A DNA stretch of 64,000 nucleotides from Sphingomonas sp. GM_Shp_1 (GTDB lineage: Bacteria > Pseudomonadota > Alphaproteobacteria > Sphingomonadales > Sphingomonadaceae), in assembly GCF_026540895.1 (NCBI RefSeq), contig NZ_JALNUR010000001.1, positions 205,409 to 269,408 on the forward strand, in the 5' to 3' direction. Both the position numbers and the translations under genes were made by a program. Shown in pieces: positions 47,142 through 56,678 of the stretch; within the stretch, counting starts at the first letter, position 1; each line of letters starts with the position of its first letter. The notes beneath the pieces were generated by a model. The model ran no database searches and had not been told where the DNA came from. It was given only the letters and a program-made list of their open reading frames with translations.

Positions 47142-48548
47142 ATGGGATTATCACCTCGCCTGACCGGACGCGCCACCGCCCGCGCGCATCATTCACCGGC
47201 CGCCCAGGCGTTTCTTCACAAGGTCGAGCCGTTTTTCGCCGGGAGCGACGTTACCGGCGGGCCGCTGCTGATCGCGACGATACTGGCGCTTATCCTGACC
47301 AACAGTCCTTGGGCGGGCGCCTATGAGGGGTTCTGGGACACGCCCGTGGCGATCGGTTTCGGTACGGCGGAGGTGTCGCACAAGCTGGCCGAATGGATCG
47401 ACCATGCGCTGTTGCCGCTGTTCTTCGTCATCGTCGGTGCGGATGTGAAGCGCGAGATGGTGACCGGGCCGCTTGCCCATTGGCGGAGCGCGGCCTTTCC
47501 GCTGGCCGGGGCGGTCGGCGGGATGCTGGTGCCGGTCGGGCTCTATCTGCTCGTCGCGGGGGGAACGCCCGCCGCGCCGGGCTGGGGCAGCGTGATCACC
47601 ACCGATACCGCCTTTGGGTTGGCGCTGATCGCCCTGTTCGCGACGCGATTGCCGGTGGGGCTGCGTGCCCTGATGCTGGCCTTCGCGGCGGTGGACGATG
47701 TCGGCGGGCTGCTGGTCATCGCCTTTGCCTATAGCGATTCGATCGACGTGCGCGGGGTGATCACGGCGGGCGTCGCGCTGGTGGGGATCGTCGGCCTGCG
47801 CCGGGTCGGCTGGGTGTCGTCGGTCCCCTATGTCCTGCTGGCGTTGTTCGTCTGGGGCGGAGTGCTGGAGTCCGGCATCCACGCGACCATCGCGGGCGTC
47901 ATGATCGGCCTGACCGTGCCGGTCGCCCCGCGCCTGGAACAGCGCGACTTCGCGCAGCGGGTGCAGCACCGGGTCGACGAATTCCAGAGCGCGCACGGCG
48001 CGGCGGAGCAGGCGGGCGACGGTGAGGAGGAACAGCAGTTGCGCGAGCGCGCCGAGGAGCGGCTGGGCTATCTTCAGGAAATGGCATCGGCGACCCGGGT
48101 CGCGAGCAGCCGCCTGATCGAGATACTGACGCCCTGGGTCAATTATGTCGTCCTGCCGCTGTTCGCGCTGTCCAATGTCCGCATCCACTTCTCATCGGAT
48201 TTGCTGACGATGATCGGTAGCCCGCTGGTGATGGGGGTCGTACTGGGCCTGGTAGTGGGCAAGCCGATGGGTTTTCTGGGTTTTACCTGGGCGGCGAGTG
48301 CGCTGGGGCTGGCGCGGCGGCCCGATCAGGTGAGTTGGTCGATGGTCATGGGGGTGGGCGCGCTGGCGGGGATCGGCTTCACCATTTCGCTGTTCATCGC
48401 AGGGTTGGCCTTTGGCGATGGCGAGATGCGCGAGGCGGCATCGCTCGGCGTGCTGATCGCCTCGATCCTGGCGGCGGGGACCGGCTATGCGATCCTCCGC
48501 TTCTGCGCGGAGCCCCGGCATGCGGCCGAGGCTCTGGTAGAGACTTAG
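47142..48548 (+). CDS. nhaA: Na+/H+ antiporter NhaA
   Basis: The 468-residue inner-membrane antiporter exchanges sodium or lithium for protons. Family landmarks are LIATILALILTNSPWA, HALLPLFFVIVGADVKREMVTG, TDTAFGLALIALFATRLPVGLR (Thr-Asp of the ion site) and LAFAAVDDVGGLLVIA, with the paired Asp residues equivalent to Asp163/164. It is longer than E. coli NhaA (388 residues) because of a hydrophilic insert of about 55 residues (VQHRVDEFQSAHGAAEQAGD...). The ATG at 47142 is chosen because the earlier open frame overlaps and is antisense to the DUF418 gene. Followed by a large palindromic repeat. Confidence 0.93.
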   Translation: MGLSPRLTGRATARAHHSPAAQAFLHKVEPFFAGSDVTGGPLLIATILALILTNSPWAGAYEGFWDTPVAIGFGTAEVSHKLAEWIDHALLPLFFVIVGADVKREMVTGPLAHWRSAAFPLAGAVGGMLVPVGLYLLVAGGTPAAPGWGSVITTDTAFGLALIALFATRLPVGLRALMLAFAAVDDVGGLLVIAFAYSDSIDVRGVITAGVALVGIVGLRRVGWVSSVPYVLLALFVWGGVLESGIHATIAGVMIGLTVPVAPRLEQRDFAQRVQHRVDEFQSAHGAAEQAGDGEEEQQLRERAEERLGYLQEMASATRVASSRLIEILTPWVNYVVLPLFALSNVRIHFSSDLLTMIGSPLVMGVVLGLVVGKPMGFLGFTWAASALGLARRPDQVSWSMVMGVGALAGIGFTISLFIAGLAFGDGEMREAASLGVLIASILAAGTGYAILRFCAEPRHAAEALVET

Positions 48549-48564
48549 GGCCTACCGACATTCC

Positions 48565-48692
48565 CTATTCCTCCCCTGGAAGGGGAGGTGGCAGGCCGTT
48601 AGGCCTGACGGAGGGGTGTCGCCCGCTCGATAGCGGGGACACCCCTCCACCATGCTGCGCATGGTCCCCCTCCCCTCGCAGGGGAGGAATAG
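48565..48692. repeat. Nested palindromic intergenic element
   Basis: The outer arms CTATTCCTCCCC (48565-48576) and GGGGAGGAATAG (48681-48692) are perfect 12-bp complements. Inside are CTCCCC-TGGA-AGGGGAG, AGGCC-GTTA-GGCCT and GGGGTGTC (48613-48620) pairing with GACACCCC (48638-48645). It separates the convergent nhaA and purL genes. The compact nested form suggests a mobile MITE/REP-type element or a bidirectional terminator. Confidence 0.75.
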
Positions 48693-48721
48693 CGACCCTT
48701 CCGCTCGAATGTCGATCGGCG

Positions 48722-50947
<2,226 letters not shown>

Positions 50948-51004
50948 GGCCCGCGCCTTTAACGTGGTGTCGCGGGTTCGTCACTATCGCTATGCGCGAA
51001 GATG

Positions 51005-52519
51005 CTATCCGAAGTGCATCGCCGCCGCGATCGCCAGGCCGGTAAAGGCCAGAGCGCCCGCGATCCAGCCCGCACCGATGCGGATCGCAGCCTCGATTCC
51101 GGCGGTGGAGACGGCGAGATGGTCGCTTTCGAGCTTGCGGGTCGTCGCGCGGATCAGGCGGGGCAGGTCGTCGCCCAGCCGGTCCAGTTCCAGCGCCAGC
51201 GCGGCGGCCCGCCGGGTCCAGCGTTCGGGCGACAGCCGCGCCTCGACGATCCGGGCGCTGGCCCGGCGCAGGGCGGCGGACAGGTCGAAGTCGGGCTGGA
51301 TGCCGCTCAACACCCCGTCGATGGTGATCAGCGCCTTGAACAGCAGCAGCATGTCGGGCTGTAGGACGATGCGTTCCTCGCGCAGCACGGGGAAGATATC
51401 GCCCAGGATCGCCGTCAGTCGCAGCGCACCGCCGCCATGGCGGGCGACCAGCCGGTCGGCGACGGCCTGGAAGCGTTCGGGCGCGATATCATCGGTTTGC
51501 GACCAGTTCTTCAGCGTCTCGGCCAACAGGGCGGGGTCGCTGTTGGCGATCGACTGGGTGAAGGCGATCACCTCCTCACGGCGACGCGGGCTGACATGAC
51601 CGATCAGCCCCAGGTCGAGCATCGCAATGCGGTTGCCGGGCAGGCAGAGCAGATTGCCCGGATGCGGATCGCCATGGAAGCGCCCGTTGATCAGCGTCAT
51701 GTCGAGCACGATGTCCGCCCCCGCCTGGGCGATGGCGGCGGGATCGATCCCCGCCTCGCAGAGGTCGGCCGCGCTGCGGGGCGGCACGCCCGCGATGAAG
51801 TCCATCACCAGCAGCGTTTCGGAGCTATGGCTCCAATGGATGGCCGGCACCACGACGCGGGAATCGCCCGCGAAGTCGTCGCGCAGCCGGTCGGCGTTAC
51901 GCCCCTCATTGGTGAAGTCGAGTTCTTCGAGGATGTCGCGGCCCAGCTCGCGGATCATCCGCACCGCACCATATCGCCGTGCCTCGGCATTGGTCGCCTC
52001 GACCATCGACGCCAGTTGGGTCAACAGGCGGAGGTCTGCCTCCATGATCGTGCGGATGCCGGGGCGGCGGATCTTCAGGACGACTTCGGTGCCATCGGCC
52101 AGCGCGGCGCGGTGGACCTGCGCGATCGAGGCGGCGGCAAGCGGTTCGGCGTCGAAGCGGGCGAAGGCGGTCTCGGGCGATTCGCCCAGGGCCGCCTCCA
52201 CCTGGCCGCGAAGCTGGCCGAAGGGCAGGCGCGGGGCGGCGCTGTGCAGCCGCTCCAGTTCGGCAATCCATTCGGGCGGGAGCAGATCGGCACGCGTCGC
52301 CAGGATCTGGCCCAGCTTCACCCAGACCGGCCCCAGCGCCTCCATCGCCTGGCGCGTCCGGGCGGGGAGGTCGAATGGCAGGGCGTCGGGATCGCGCCGC
52401 GCCGGATCGAGCCCCAGCCGCGCCAGCAGCACGTCGAGGCCATAGCGCGATGCGGTCGCGATCACCTCGGCCAGTCGGGCGCGGTCGCGCGCCGCCACCC
52501 GGATCGCGCCCAGCATCAT
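51005..52519 (-). CDS. ABC1/AarF/UbiB-family atypical kinase
   Basis: The 504-residue protein has the UbiB kinase-like core: the family KxGQ motif in GPVWVKLGQILATRADLLP, AAASIAQVHRA (in place of a P-loop), the VVLKIRRPG lysine strand, NGRFHGDPHPGN (catalytic loop) and DLGLIG (metal-binding Asp). Two hydrophobic C-terminal helices are expected (about 475-502). In E. coli, UbiB helps ubiquinone synthesis or transport. Sphingomonads usually carry a further copy elsewhere, so this may be a paralogue, and no gene symbol is given. It is 4 bp from map. Confidence 0.83.
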   Translation of the reverse strand: MMLGAIRVAARDRARLAEVIATASRYGLDVLLARLGLDPARRDPDALPFDLPARTRQAMEALGPVWVKLGQILATRADLLPPEWIAELERLHSAAPRLPFGQLRGQVEAALGESPETAFARFDAEPLAAASIAQVHRAALADGTEVVLKIRRPGIRTIMEADLRLLTQLASMVEATNAEARRYGAVRMIRELGRDILEELDFTNEGRNADRLRDDFAGDSRVVVPAIHWSHSSETLLVMDFIAGVPPRSAADLCEAGIDPAAIAQAGADIVLDMTLINGRFHGDPHPGNLLCLPGNRIAMLDLGLIGHVSPRRREEVIAFTQSIANSDPALLAETLKNWSQTDDIAPERFQAVADRLVARHGGGALRLTAILGDIFPVLREERIVLQPDMLLLFKALITIDGVLSGIQPDFDLSAALRRASARIVEARLSPERWTRRAAALALELDRLGDDLPRLIRATTRKLESDHLAVSTAGIEAAIRIGAGWIAGALAFTGLAIAAAMHFG

Positions 52520-52523
52520 GGCC

Positions 52524-53351
52524 TCAGATATAAGGCGGCTGGGTATAGCCTGCCGGGCTGAGCGTGAAGATCTCGCAGCCCTCTTCGGTGATGCCGATCG
52601 AATGCTCGAACTGCGCCGACAGCGACCGGTCGCGCGTCACCGCCGTCCAGCCATCGTCGAGCAGCTTCACGTCCGGGCGGCCGATATTGATCATCGGTTC
52701 GATGGTGAAGATCATGCCGGGCTTCAGTTCGGGCCCGGTGCCGGGGCGGCCGACATGGACGACCTCGGGAGCGTCGTGGAAGAGCAGGCCCAGGCCATGG
52801 CCGCAGAAATCGCGGACCACGCCGTAGCGATGCTTCTCCGCATGCTGCTGAATGGCATGGGCGACGTCACCCATATGGTTGCCGGGCTTGGCCTGCTCGA
52901 TGCCCAGCATCAGGCATTCATAGGTCACCTCGACCAGCTTGCGCGCCTTTAGCGGCACGTCGCCGATCAGGTACATGCGGCTGGTGTCGCCATGCCAGCC
53001 ATCGACGATCGGGGTCACGTCGACATTGACGATATCGCCGGACTTCAGTGTCTTATCCGATGGAATGCCGTGGCAGACGACATGGTTGATCGAAACGCAG
53101 GTCGAATGGGCATAGCCGCGATAGCCCAAAGTCGCAGGGACCCCACCACGCTCGACGATGAAGTCATGGACCAGCCGGTTGATCTCGGCGGTGGTGACGC
53201 CGGGCACCATATGCGGCACCAGCATGTCCAGCGTCTCGGCGGCCAGACGGCCCGCCTTGTGCATGCCATCGAATGCCTCGCGGCCCCACAGCTTGATCGC
53301 GCCGGTCCGCCCCTGGGGCGCGTCGGCGGAAACGGTCACATAATCGGTCAT
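52524..53351 (-). CDS. map: Type I methionine aminopeptidase
   Basis: The 275-residue metallopeptidase removes the initiator methionine from nascent chains. The fold signatures are visible: CVSINHVVCHGIPSDKTL (His near the active site), VNVDVTPIVDGWHGDTSRMY (metal-ligand Asp pair), DFCGHGLGLLFHDAPEV (His) and IFTIEPMINIG (Glu), with a final Glu in QFEHSIGITEEGCEI. The ATG at 53351 is chosen because the far upstream frame runs antisense through later genes. It ends 4 bp before the ubiB-like gene starts, so the two are co-transcribed. Confidence 0.94.
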   Translation of the reverse strand: MTDYVTVSADAPQGRTGAIKLWGREAFDGMHKAGRLAAETLDMLVPHMVPGVTTAEINRLVHDFIVERGGVPATLGYRGYAHSTCVSINHVVCHGIPSDKTLKSGDIVNVDVTPIVDGWHGDTSRMYLIGDVPLKARKLVEVTYECLMLGIEQAKPGNHMGDVAHAIQQHAEKHRYGVVRDFCGHGLGLLFHDAPEVVHVGRPGTGPELKPGMIFTIEPMINIGRPDVKLLDDGWTAVTRDRSLSAQFEHSIGITEEGCEIFTLSPAGYTQPPYI

Positions 53352-53390
53352 GACGGCGATATAGCGTGGCGCGTCGGATTTTGCGAGGCT

Positions 53391-54173
53391 ATGTCCGGCA
53401 CCATGGAATCCGTGCCCAACCAAGAGCGTATCTGGACCGCCGCGCTGGTCGTCATCGGTGATGAGATCCTCTCCGGGCGAACGCAGGACAAGAACGTCGC
53501 GCAGCTCGCCACTTGGCTGAACGTCCAGGGAATCCGACTGGTCGAGGTGCGCGTCGTCGCCGACCGGACGGAGGCGATCGTCGAGGCGGTGAACACCCTG
53601 CGGGCGCGCAACGACTATCTGTTCACCACCGGCGGGATCGGGCCGACGCATGACGACATCACCGTCGATGCGATTGCCGAGGCGCTGGGCGTCGCGGTGA
53701 TCGAACATGCCGAGGCGCGGGCGATCCTCGACCATTATTATGCCGAACGCGGCGGCGTCACGGCGGCGCGGGCCCGTATGGCGCGGACGCCGGAGGGGGC
53801 TTCGCTGATCCCCAACCGCGTCTCGGGCGCGCCCGGCATTCGCGCGGGCAATGTCTTCATCATGGCGGGCGTGCCGCATATCACGGCGGGGATGCTCGAC
53901 GCGCTGACCGGCACGCTGGAGGGCGGGCGGCCCGTCGTGTCCCGCACGATCGGATGCTGGGTCGGCGAGAGCGAGGTCGCCGACCTGCTGCGCACCGCCG
54001 AAAAGGCGCATGAGGGCGTCGCGATCGGCAGCTATCCCTTTTTCCGCGAAGGACGGACGGGCGCGAATTTCGTCGTGCGCAGCGCCGATCCGGCTTTGGC
54101 CGACGACTGTATTCGGGCGTTGATCGACGCCCTGGAAAAGGCCGGACATGCGGTCGTCTACGACGGCATATGA
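53391..54173 (+). CDS. Molybdopterin-binding-domain protein (CinA N-terminal type)
   Basis: The 260-residue protein has the MoCF/CinA-N fold: AALVVIGDEILSGRTQDKN near the start, and FTTGGIGPTHDDITVDAIAEALGV with the nucleotide-binding GGIGPT. It lacks the C-terminal deamidase/pyrophosphatase half of full CinA (about 400 residues). Its function is uncertain; such proteins are annotated as competence-damage or molybdopterin-binding. The start may be 53391 or 53403 (both ATG). It is divergent from map, with 39 bp between. Confidence 0.8.
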   Translation: MSGTMESVPNQERIWTAALVVIGDEILSGRTQDKNVAQLATWLNVQGIRLVEVRVVADRTEAIVEAVNTLRARNDYLFTTGGIGPTHDDITVDAIAEALGVAVIEHAEARAILDHYYAERGGVTAARARMARTPEGASLIPNRVSGAPGIRAGNVFIMAGVPHITAGMLDALTGTLEGGRPVVSRTIGCWVGESEVADLLRTAEKAHEGVAIGSYPFFREGRTGANFVVRSADPALADDCIRALIDALEKAGHAVVYDGI

Positions 54174-54255
54174 TGCTGGTATCCTTTCGTTAGTCTTGTT
54201 CCGCCAGAAGAAAGCGGGCGCTGCCGGTGAAAGGACAGCGCCACGAAAGGCCGTT

Positions 54256-54333
54256 ATGAAGTGGTTTCCGATGCGAGGTGATGGCGGAGTGACGGGATCG
54301 TCGGTGTTTCGCGACATGATGGTCGGACGCTGA
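54256..54333 (+). CDS. Candidate 25-residue small ORF
   Basis: ATG 54256 has AAAGG 5 bp upstream and encodes MKWFPMRGDGGVTGSS and then VFRDMMVGR, ending 5 bp before the epimerase gene. It has no recognised family. It may be a short leader or a real small protein; the good ribosome site and position are the only evidence. Confidence 0.3.
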   Translation: MKWFPMRGDGGVTGSSVFRDMMVGR

Positions 54334-54338
54334 CCGTC

Positions 54339-55316
54339 ATGACCGCCCCCATATTGGTGACCGGCGCGGCCGGATTCGTCGGCCATGCCACCGCCCATCG
54401 CCTGCTCGCCCGTGGGGAGCGGGTGATCGGCGTCGACATCGTGAACGACTATTACGACCCCGCGCTCAAACAGGCACGGCTCACCAGTTTCGAGGGCATG
54501 GACGGGTTCACCTTCCATCGTCTGGACATTGCCGAGCCGGATGCCATCGCCGCGCTGATGCGGCAGCATGGGATCACCCGCGTCGTCCATCTCGCGGCGC
54601 AGGCGGGCGTTCGGCACAGTATCGACCATCCCTTCGCCTATGAACGCTCCAACCTGGCTGGGCATCTCGCGGTGTTGGAGGCCTGTCGCCACCAGCCGGG
54701 GTTCGCGCATCTGGTCTATGCTTCTTCCAGCTCCATCTATGGCGACAAGCCGATGGGCGGGCAGGGCTTTCGCGAGGACGAGCCCGCCATCGCGCCCGTC
54801 TCGCTCTATGCCGCCACCAAGCGGGCCGGCGAGCTGATGAGCCAGTCCTATGCCACCCTCTACGGCTTCGCGCAGACGGGTTTGCGCTTCTTCACCGCCT
54901 ATGGGCCATGGGGGCGGCCCGACATGGCCTATTTTTCGTTCACCCGGCGCATCCTGGCCGGTGAGCCGATCGAGATTTTCGGCGAGGGCCGCATGGCGCG
55001 AGACTTCACCTATATCGACGATATCGTCGATGGCATCGTCGGCGTGCTCGACCGCCCGCACGACGGCGGCGAGCACCGCATCCTGAACATCGGCGGCAGC
55101 CACCCGGTCGGTCTGATGAGCATGATCGTCACGCTGGAGGCCGCACTCGGTTGCGAGGCGATCAAGATCATGAAGCCGATGCAGCCCGGCGACGTGACCG
55201 CGACCTATGCCGATGTCTCGCGGCTCCATGCCCTGACCGGTTATCGGCCGAAGGTGGCGCTGGAAGAGGGGCTGGGGCGGTTCGTCCAATGGTACCGCGA
55301 CTATCACCGCGTCTGA
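54339..55316 (+). CDS. NAD-dependent UDP-glucuronate 4-epimerase-like protein
   Basis: The 325-residue short-chain dehydrogenase has VTGAAGFVGHATAHRLL (NAD-binding GxxGxxG), SSSSIYGDKPM (catalytic Ser) and the Tyr-x-x-x-Lys pair in LYAATKRAGE. The sequence NDYYDPALKQARL and GLRFFTAYGPWGRPDMAYFSFTR match the UDP-glucuronate epimerase/CapI group. It probably interconverts UDP-glucuronate and UDP-galacturonate for a surface glycan. It lies downstream of the small ORF and upstream of tRNA-Gly, not inside the main exopolysaccharide region. Confidence 0.83.
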   Translation: MTAPILVTGAAGFVGHATAHRLLARGERVIGVDIVNDYYDPALKQARLTSFEGMDGFTFHRLDIAEPDAIAALMRQHGITRVVHLAAQAGVRHSIDHPFAYERSNLAGHLAVLEACRHQPGFAHLVYASSSSIYGDKPMGGQGFREDEPAIAPVSLYAATKRAGELMSQSYATLYGFAQTGLRFFTAYGPWGRPDMAYFSFTRRILAGEPIEIFGEGRMARDFTYIDDIVDGIVGVLDRPHDGGEHRILNIGGSHPVGLMSMIVTLEAALGCEAIKIMKPMQPGDVTATYADVSRLHALTGYRPKVALEEGLGRFVQWYRDYHRV

Positions 55317-55403
55317 CCCACCGCTTTGCCCTTGCAACGCTCCGCCGGTTTGAATAGTGAGCGTGCACGCGATCGGACGAGGACATGCCCATCCGAATGC
55401 CCC

Positions 55404-55477
55404 GCGGGTGTAGCTCAATGGTAGAGCAGAAGCTTCCCAAGCTTACGACGAGGGTTCGATTCCCTTCACCCGCTCCA
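55404..55477 (+). tRNA. tRNA-Gly (anticodon CCC)
   Basis: The 74-nt gene includes the encoded CCA. The acceptor stem GCGGGTG pairs with CACCCGC; the D stem is GCTC/GAGC with loop AATGGTA. The anticodon arm is GAAGC-TTCCCAA-GCTTA, with CCC at positions 34-36 and one weak pair at the base. The T arm is AGGGTTCGATTCCCT. It closely resembles E. coli glyU. It decodes GGG glycine codons. The antisense strand gives a typical false protein hit. Confidence 0.95.
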
Positions 55478-55689
55478 TAGCATCCGTACATTCCTACAGG
55501 AACGGCTTTCCGGTCCCGCTTCACGGCACACCGGGGTTGTTCGCCCCGCTGTTGCAGTAAGAGCGTTTGCGGACCGGGTTCCCGCTGGGATGCGCTTCCC
55601 GTAGAGTCGTGGCATCACGATCCGCACAATCGTGATGCCACGCCGCATTTGAGCGGGAACGGGTTACCGGGCGAAAGCAGCTGTGCCCA

Positions 55690-56664
55690 TCACCCGATTT
55701 TGGTGGTGCGCCCGTCGATCAAGGCAGTCGCCTCGGCGGTTCCTGCGGCAAGGCTCGTCTTGCCCGACTGGATGTCGTCGGCGATGGCCAGCAGGCGACC
55801 GCTGATCATGGTGCCGGTCTCGGCTTCTTCCGGGATCGCGATGCCGCCCTTGGTGTCGGCGACGCGGGTCCAGGCGGCTCGCACGGCGGCCCAATAGTCC
55901 TTGGTCTTGGCCCAATAATCGTCGGCGGCCTTCACATTATAGCCGTCGAACCGCTGGTAGGTGTTGAGCACCGATTCCTGGACGATAGGCACCAGTTTGC
56001 CGTCCTTCAGCGCCATCTTGGTATTGTCCTGCCAATGAATCCAGCCGGCCGGCGTCGGCTGGTGGCGGTTGATCGAATAGTAGCGGTCATAGACCGGATG
56101 GCGCACGGCATCGCGGCGGGCCAGCGGGCGCCAGGTCCAGTTGGAGCGCCAGCGGCGGACACCGGCCTGCGTCTCGAACTGGCCCCAACCGGCATAGCGC
56201 GGGCTGTCGTCGACCTGATAGACGGTCTGCGACCAGCGCCCGGCGCGCATCCGCTCGGGCACCGCCTCCCACACCCATTTCCCCTGGCCCGCATAGACCA
56301 GCACCCGCGACGGCTGGTAATCCCAGTCCTGGCGCCAATGCTTGATGACGTGCGTCTTGCCCTCATGCTCGATGACCAGCAGGTGTTGCAGGGCGATGTG
56401 GTCGGGCGTGTCCTCGATCACGCGCACCACCTCGTTCCCGCCGGAAATCTTGCGGTCGAGCGGCGTATAGCCCGCCGCCCAGGGCGTCGTTTCCTGCATG
56501 TCGAAACGCACCTTGTAGTTGCCCGCCATGGCCAGGATCTCGGCACGGTCGGCGACCTTGGCGGCCTGGGCCTCGGTGGCGGTCTGCTTCACCGGGCCAT
56601 CGGCGAATGCGGGCACGGGCAGCAGCGCGAGCGCCGCGACGATCAGCATCGAACGGTTCTTCAT
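55690..56664 (-). CDS. DUF6607-family secreted protein
   Basis: The 324-residue protein has a signal peptide (MKNRSMLIVAALALLPVPAFA). The mature part is rich in Trp and Tyr (VIKHWRQDWDYQPSRVLVY, RRWRSNWTWRPLARRDAV, YDRYYSINRHQPTPAGWIHWQDNTKM), a pattern I associate with DUF6607. It lies 14 bp after a TonB-dependent receptor on the same strand, so it is probably co-expressed and helps periplasmic or surface handling of the receptor's ligand, perhaps heme or iron. Function unproven. Confidence 0.75.
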   Translation of the reverse strand: MKNRSMLIVAALALLPVPAFADGPVKQTATEAQAAKVADRAEILAMAGNYKVRFDMQETTPWAAGYTPLDRKISGGNEVVRVIEDTPDHIALQHLLVIEHEGKTHVIKHWRQDWDYQPSRVLVYAGQGKWVWEAVPERMRAGRWSQTVYQVDDSPRYAGWGQFETQAGVRRWRSNWTWRPLARRDAVRHPVYDRYYSINRHQPTPAGWIHWQDNTKMALKDGKLVPIVQESVLNTYQRFDGYNVKAADDYWAKTKDYWAAVRAAWTRVADTKGGIAIPEEAETGTMISGRLLAIADDIQSGKTSLAAGTAEATALIDGRTTKIG

Positions 56665-56678
56665 CGGCTATGTCCTTT

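Noticed and set aside
48302..48548. C-terminal extension of nhaA as a separate gene
   Set aside because: It is continuous with the last NhaA helices and in the same frame.
55168..55524. Minus-strand ORF with GAGEGNRTLVVSLGSF
   Set aside because: This is the well-known false protein produced by reading a tRNA-Gly gene in antisense; it covers the tRNA at 55404-55477.
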